From Clostridia bacterium (lineage in GTDB: Bacteria; Bacillota; Clostridia; UBA1381), in the NCBI GenBank assembly GCA_900770405.1, contig CAAGKL010000010.1:1-9934 (forward strand): a stretch of 9,934 nt of DNA, in the 5' to 3' direction. Shown in pieces: positions 6,861-9,934 of the stretch. Position 1 is the stretch's first letter. Every line of letters starts with the position of its first letter. The notes beneath the pieces are model-generated. The model did no database searches. It worked only from the letters and a program-made list of their open reading frames with translations, and had not been told where the DNA came from. Both the position numbers and the translations under genes were made by a program.

Positions 6861-6877
6861 GAGGAGAATGAAAATTG
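6861..6877 (+). promoter_or_regulatory. Ribosome binding site that points to a TTG start
   Basis: GAGGAG at 6861-6866 sits eight bases before TTG 6875. The ATG at 6868 is only one base away from the site and in another frame, giving a 70-residue reading frame with no recognisable features. The in-frame ATG at 6884 is 17 bases from the site, which is too far. TTG at 6875 is therefore the best start for the first permease. Confidence 0.65.
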
Positions 6878-7810
6878 AAGTCTATGGCAAAAACCAAGCA
6901 GACAAAACGGCAGAATGTTACGCTGACGCTGAGAAAGTACAGGGAAATATATATAATGCTTATCCCGGTTGTGCTGTTCTACATAGTGTTCCACTACGCG
7001 CCGATGTACGGGCTGATAATCGCGTTCAAGAATTATCGCCCCGCGCTCGGCATTCTCGGGAGCAGCTGGGTCGGGCTTAAGCATTTTAAGGACTTTTTCG
7101 GCAGCTTTTACTTCTGGCGGCTGCTGAAAAACACGCTGTCCATCAATATTTTCGGACTGATTTTCGGGTTTCCCGCGCCGATAATATTTGCCATACTGCT
7201 CAACGAGGTAAAAAACAGCGCGTTCAAGCGTACGATACAGAGCATTACATACCTGCCGCATTTTATCTCGATTGCGGCGATATGCTGTATGATAATCGAC
7301 ATTTTTGCGGTCAACGGCCCGATAAATGCGATTGTGAAGATGTTCGGCGGCGAGGCGATTTCGTTTTTCAATGTCGCGCGCTGGTTTCAGCCGATATATA
7401 TTGCCACCGATATATGGGCGGGCTTCGGCTGGGGCAGCATCATATACCTGTCGGCGCTGACGGCGATTGACCCGGAGCTTTATGAGGCGGCGGCGCTCGA
7501 CGGCGCGAGCCGGCTGCAGCGTATGTGGCATATAACCTTTATGGGGATATTGCCGACGGTGACGATTATGCTGATAATGAAGGTGGGGCATATGATGAGC
7601 CTCGGCTCGCAGAAAATATTGCTGCTGTATAACCCGAATATATATGAAACGGCAGATGTAATTTCGACGTTTGTGTACAGAAAGGGACTTGTCGGCGCGG
7701 AGTACAGCTATACGGCGGCGGTGGATATGTTCAGCTCGGTGATTAATTTTATTCTGCTGATTTCGGTCAACGCCTTCAGCCGCAGAGTAAACGAGACGAG
7801 CCTTTGGTGA
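6875..7810 (+). CDS. Sugar ABC transporter permease, LplB-type (CUT1)
   Basis: This 311-residue inner-membrane protein has six predicted hydrophobic segments, beginning with IMLIPVVLFYIVFHYAPMYG. The stretch PMYGLIIAFKNYRP is typical of the LplB/YtePQ-type permeases that import oligosaccharides from pectin and related polymers. The EAA loop that contacts the ATPase is at residues 203-227 (YEAAALDGASR, ending GILP). It forms a heterodimer with the next gene's product. The start is TTG, supported by the GAGGAG site; beginning at ATG 6884 would remove only three residues. It is 16 bases downstream of the SLH gene and 15 bases upstream of the second permease, so it is almost certainly co-transcribed. 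The partner ATPase is not in the window; relatives commonly share an MsmX/MsmK-type ATPase encoded elsewhere. Confidence 0.92.
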   Translation: MKSMAKTKQTKRQNVTLTLRKYREIYIMLIPVVLFYIVFHYAPMYGLIIAFKNYRPALGILGSSWVGLKHFKDFFGSFYFWRLLKNTLSINIFGLIFGFPAPIIFAILLNEVKNSAFKRTIQSITYLPHFISIAAICCMIIDIFAVNGPINAIVKMFGGEAISFFNVARWFQPIYIATDIWAGFGWGSIIYLSALTAIDPELYEAAALDGASRLQRMWHITFMGILPTVTIMLIMKVGHMMSLGSQKILLLYNPNIYETADVISTFVYRKGLVGAEYSYTAAVDMFSSVINFILLISVNAFSRRVNETSLW

Positions 7811-7825
7811 GAAAGGGAAAAAATA

Positions 7826-8704
7826 ATGGTTGAAAAAAAGACTATCGGCGACTATGCTTTCAGCATTATCGACGGAATAATAATGGTTTTGCTTATGATA
7901 ATTACGGCGTACCCTATGTATTACGTCGTGATTGCGTCAATAACCGAGCCTGCGGAGGTGATGGCGAATACCGGGGTGATGCTTCTGCCGGGCAAAATCA
8001 GCTTCACCTCGTATAAGCTGCTGCTGGAGTATCCGATGATGTTCGTAAGCTATAAAAATACGTTTATCTACGTGATTGTCGGCACGGCAATCAGCCTTAC
8101 GCTCACGACCCTGGGCGGGTATTCGCTCTCGCGCACGGAGGTGCCGGGCGTTAAGCAGATTATGATGCTTGTCACGTTCACGATGTTCTTCTCGGGCGGA
8201 CTTATCCCGAAGTACCTTCTCGTCCAGAACCTTAATATGCTCGATACAATCTGGGCAATAGTTCTGCCGGGGGCATTGTCGACAATGAATATGATAATTA
8301 TGCGCACGTCGTTTATGGGCATACCTAAAAGCCTTGAGGAATCGGCAAGGCTGGACGGGGCGGGGGATTTCAGGATTCTGTGGAGCATAATGCTCCCGCT
8401 TTCGACGGCAATTCTCGCCGTTATGACACTGTTTTATGCCGTGGGCTACTGGAATGACTTCTTTAACCCGATGATATATCTCAAGACGAGAAATAAATTC
8501 CCGCTGCAGCTGCTTTTGCGCGAAATACTCGTGAGCAATTCCACGGACGAGCTGACCGCGGGAGTGGGGGACGACAAGAGCCTGATAAGCCAGGTAATCA
8601 AGTACTCGACAATAGTTGTATCGACAGTGCCTATCCTTTGTGTATATCCGTTTTTGCAGAAGTTCTTCACAAAGGGCGTAATGATAGGCGCGGTCAAGGG
8701 TTAG
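7826..8704 (+). CDS. Sugar ABC transporter permease, LplC/YtcP-type (CUT1)
   Basis: This 292-residue protein is the second permease of the pair. It opens with IGDYAFSIIDGIIM and a first membrane segment containing TAYPMYYVVIASIT, typical of the LplC/YtcP family. The EAA loop is at residues 171-190 (EESARLDGAGDF, then IMLP). It ends in the family-style tail KFFTKGVMIGAVKG. The GAAAGGG site at 7811-7817 supports ATG 7826. It pairs with the upstream permease to form the membrane channel and probably shares its substrate, which from the context is a pectic or rhamnogalacturonan oligosaccharide; substrate is not readable from this sequence alone. Confidence 0.92.
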   Translation: MVEKKTIGDYAFSIIDGIIMVLLMIITAYPMYYVVIASITEPAEVMANTGVMLLPGKISFTSYKLLLEYPMMFVSYKNTFIYVIVGTAISLTLTTLGGYSLSRTEVPGVKQIMMLVTFTMFFSGGLIPKYLLVQNLNMLDTIWAIVLPGALSTMNMIIMRTSFMGIPKSLEESARLDGAGDFRILWSIMLPLSTAILAVMTLFYAVGYWNDFFNPMIYLKTRNKFPLQLLLREILVSNSTDELTAGVGDDKSLISQVIKYSTIVVSTVPILCVYPFLQKFFTKGVMIGAVKG

Positions 8705-8710
8705 AAATGA

Positions 8711-8724
8711 GCCGGATAACCGGC
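8711..8724 (+). promoter_or_regulatory. Small intercistronic hairpin before the binding-protein gene
   Basis: GCCGG-ATAA-CCGGC is a perfect 5-bp stem in the 42-base gap between the second permease and the solute-binding protein. No T tract follows, so it is not a terminator. Such hairpins can protect a downstream mRNA segment and raise the amount of binding protein relative to permeases; here that is only a suggestion. Confidence 0.35.
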
Positions 8725-8746
8725 ATATAAGAAAGGACGGAAAAAT

Positions 8747-9934
8747 ATGAAAAAACAAATGGCAGTGCTGCTTGCAGCGATACTCGCGGCGGGGATGAGC
8801 GGATGCGCGGCGAAAAAAAGCTCAAAGACGGAGCTTAACACCGATATTAAATTCCCGATTACCGACGCAGACATTACCCTCACGTACTGGATGCCGCTGA
8901 ACCCAAAGGTGACGTCCTTTGCGACGAGCTTTTCCGATGTTCTGTGCTACCGGGAGCTCCAGAAAGCGACCGGAATCAAGCTGGAATTCCAGCACCCGTC
9001 GGTCGGACAGGAGAATGAGCAGTTTAATCTGATGATGGCGTCGAAAAATCTGCCGGATTTAATTTATTATAACTGGAGCGGAGTCTCGGGCGGGGTTGAC
9101 CTGTTCATTGACGAGGGCACAATTCTGCGGCTGAATGATTATCTCGCGGATTTGGCGCCGAGCTATAATGCGCTGCTGGAGCAGAGCCCGCAGGCAAGAC
9201 GCGAGACCCAGACCGACGACGGGGATATTTATATGTTCCCGTTCCTGCGCACCGACGAAAAGCTTATGTTTTATAAGGGTCTGCTGGTAAGGCAGGACTG
9301 GCTGGATAAGCTGGGGCTGAAAACGCCGGAGACGCCCGACGAGTGGTATACTGTCTTAAAGGCGATCAAGGAGCGCGACCCGAACGGCAACGGCATTGCG
9401 GACGAAATCCCGCTTGTCTCCAAAAAAATGGAGGCGATTGAGACGATGATAAACGGTTTCGGCGCAAGCTCGGATTATATCGTCAAGGACGGAAAGGTTG
9501 TCTACGGACCGGTGCAGCCGGAATATAAGGAGGCGCTGCAGTTTGTGAATAAGCTCTACCGTGAGGGGCTTATCGACCCGGACTTTTACCTCACGGACGA
9601 CAATGCGATGGACGCAAAGGTTATAAGCAACTGCGCGGGCAGTATGTACGGCGCGCTCACAAGCCATATGTCGAAATATATGAGTATGATGCAGAAGGAT
9701 AGCCCGGAGGTGAGCATTGCGGCTGCGCCCAGTCTCAGAAATTCCGACGGCAAAACCTATATCTTCAATAAGCTGCTTTCGCGCTGCTCGACGGGGAACG
9801 GAACGGTTATAACGAAGAATAATAAATACGTTGCGGAGAGCATAAAGCTGCTCGATTATTTCTACACCGAGGAGGGGCATATGCTGGCGAACTTCGGCGT
9901 GCTCGGCGATACGTATACGCTTGTCGACAATGAG
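8747..9934 (+). CDS. Extracellular solute-binding lipoprotein, LplA/YtcQ-type (incomplete at 3' end)
   Basis: The frame is open for 396 codons to the end of the window, so the C-terminus is missing; family members are usually 480-560 residues. The N-terminus KKQMAVLLAAILAAG with the lipobox M-S-G-C places the acylated cysteine at residue 20, so the mature protein would be tethered to the outer face of the membrane. The body contains TLTYWMPLN, the ligand-domain stretch NLPDLIYYNW and a calcium-loop-like DPNGNGIADEIPL, which is characteristic of the LplA family. The site AAAGGA at 8733-8738 supports ATG 8747. It delivers captured oligosaccharides to the two permeases encoded just upstream. Finding the binding protein after the permeases is common in Lpl-type clusters. 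Exact sugar specificity cannot be read from the sequence. Confidence 0.92.
   Translation, partial: MKKQMAVLLAAILAAGMSGCAAKKSSKTELNTDIKFPITDADITLTYWMPLNPKVTSFATSFSDVLCYRELQKATGIKLEFQHPSVGQENEQFNLMMASKNLPDLIYYNWSGVSGGVDLFIDEGTILRLNDYLADLAPSYNALLEQSPQARRETQTDDGDIYMFPFLRTDEKLMFYKGLLVRQDWLDKLGLKTPETPDEWYTVLKAIKERDPNGNGIADEIPLVSKKMEAIETMINGFGASSDYIVKDGKVVYGPVQPEYKEALQFVNKLYREGLIDPDFYLTDDNAMDAKVISNCAGSMYGALTSHMSKYMSMMQKDSPEVSIAAAPSLRNSDGKTYIFNKLLSRCSTGNGTVITKNNKYVAESIKLLDYFYTEEGHMLANFGVLGDTYTLVDNE

Noticed and set aside
6824..7591. Minus-strand open frame (255 codons) opposite the first permease
   Set aside because: Antisense of a well-supported permease with an EAA loop; the product is Arg/His-rich with no family features.
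1..9934. tRNA, rRNA, CRISPR arrays, phage or transposase genes
   Set aside because: No cloverleaf-like segments, regularly spaced repeats, or integrase or transposase motifs were seen on either strand.

Overview
The window looks like part of a plant-polysaccharide utilisation locus, most probably for pectin or rhamnogalacturonan I, from a Gram-positive anaerobe of the Clostridia type. The evidence is an AraC regulator with an extracellular sensor (YesS/YtdP style), a CUT1 sugar ABC transporter of the LplB/LplC/LplA type with no ATPase gene beside it, a surface protein with S-layer homology (SLH) domains, strong GGAG-type ribosome binding sites and moderate GC content. No taxonomic marker is present, so the organism is an inference. 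All supported genes are on the + strand.

Layout. Positions 1-318 hold the C-terminal end of an SGNH esterase resembling rhamnogalacturonan acetylesterase (CE12, compare YesT/YesY of Bacillus subtilis); its beginning lies outside the window. Positions 319-405 are an 87-base gap with a perfect TATAAT inside an AT-rich palindrome, then a 12-bp GC hairpin just before the next ribosome binding site. Positions 406-2631 encode a 741-residue two-pass membrane AraC regulator. Positions 2632-2850 are a gene-free stretch packed with inverted repeats, alternative pairings and an 8-base direct repeat; I do not recognise it. It ends in a second GC hairpin.

Positions 2851-6858 encode a 1335-residue secreted mosaic protein: signal peptide, two LamG-like modules, a beta-rich linker, three SLH repeats, an alpha-helical region that may be catalytic, and a C-terminal F5/8 type C module. 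It is followed closely by two permeases (6875-7810 and 7826-8704) and a lipoprotein solute-binding protein (8747 to the window end, incomplete). These four genes are spaced 16, 15 and 42 bases apart and look like one operon.

Likely joint action (inference): the SLH protein holds polysaccharide at the cell wall and possibly cleaves it, the esterase removes acetyl groups, the binding protein and permeases import the released oligosaccharides using an ATPase encoded elsewhere, and the AraC protein senses a ligand outside the cell and switches the operon on. The parts least explained by known families are the 2632-2850 intergenic element, the palindrome over the regulator's -10 box, and the unassigned helical region of the SLH protein.
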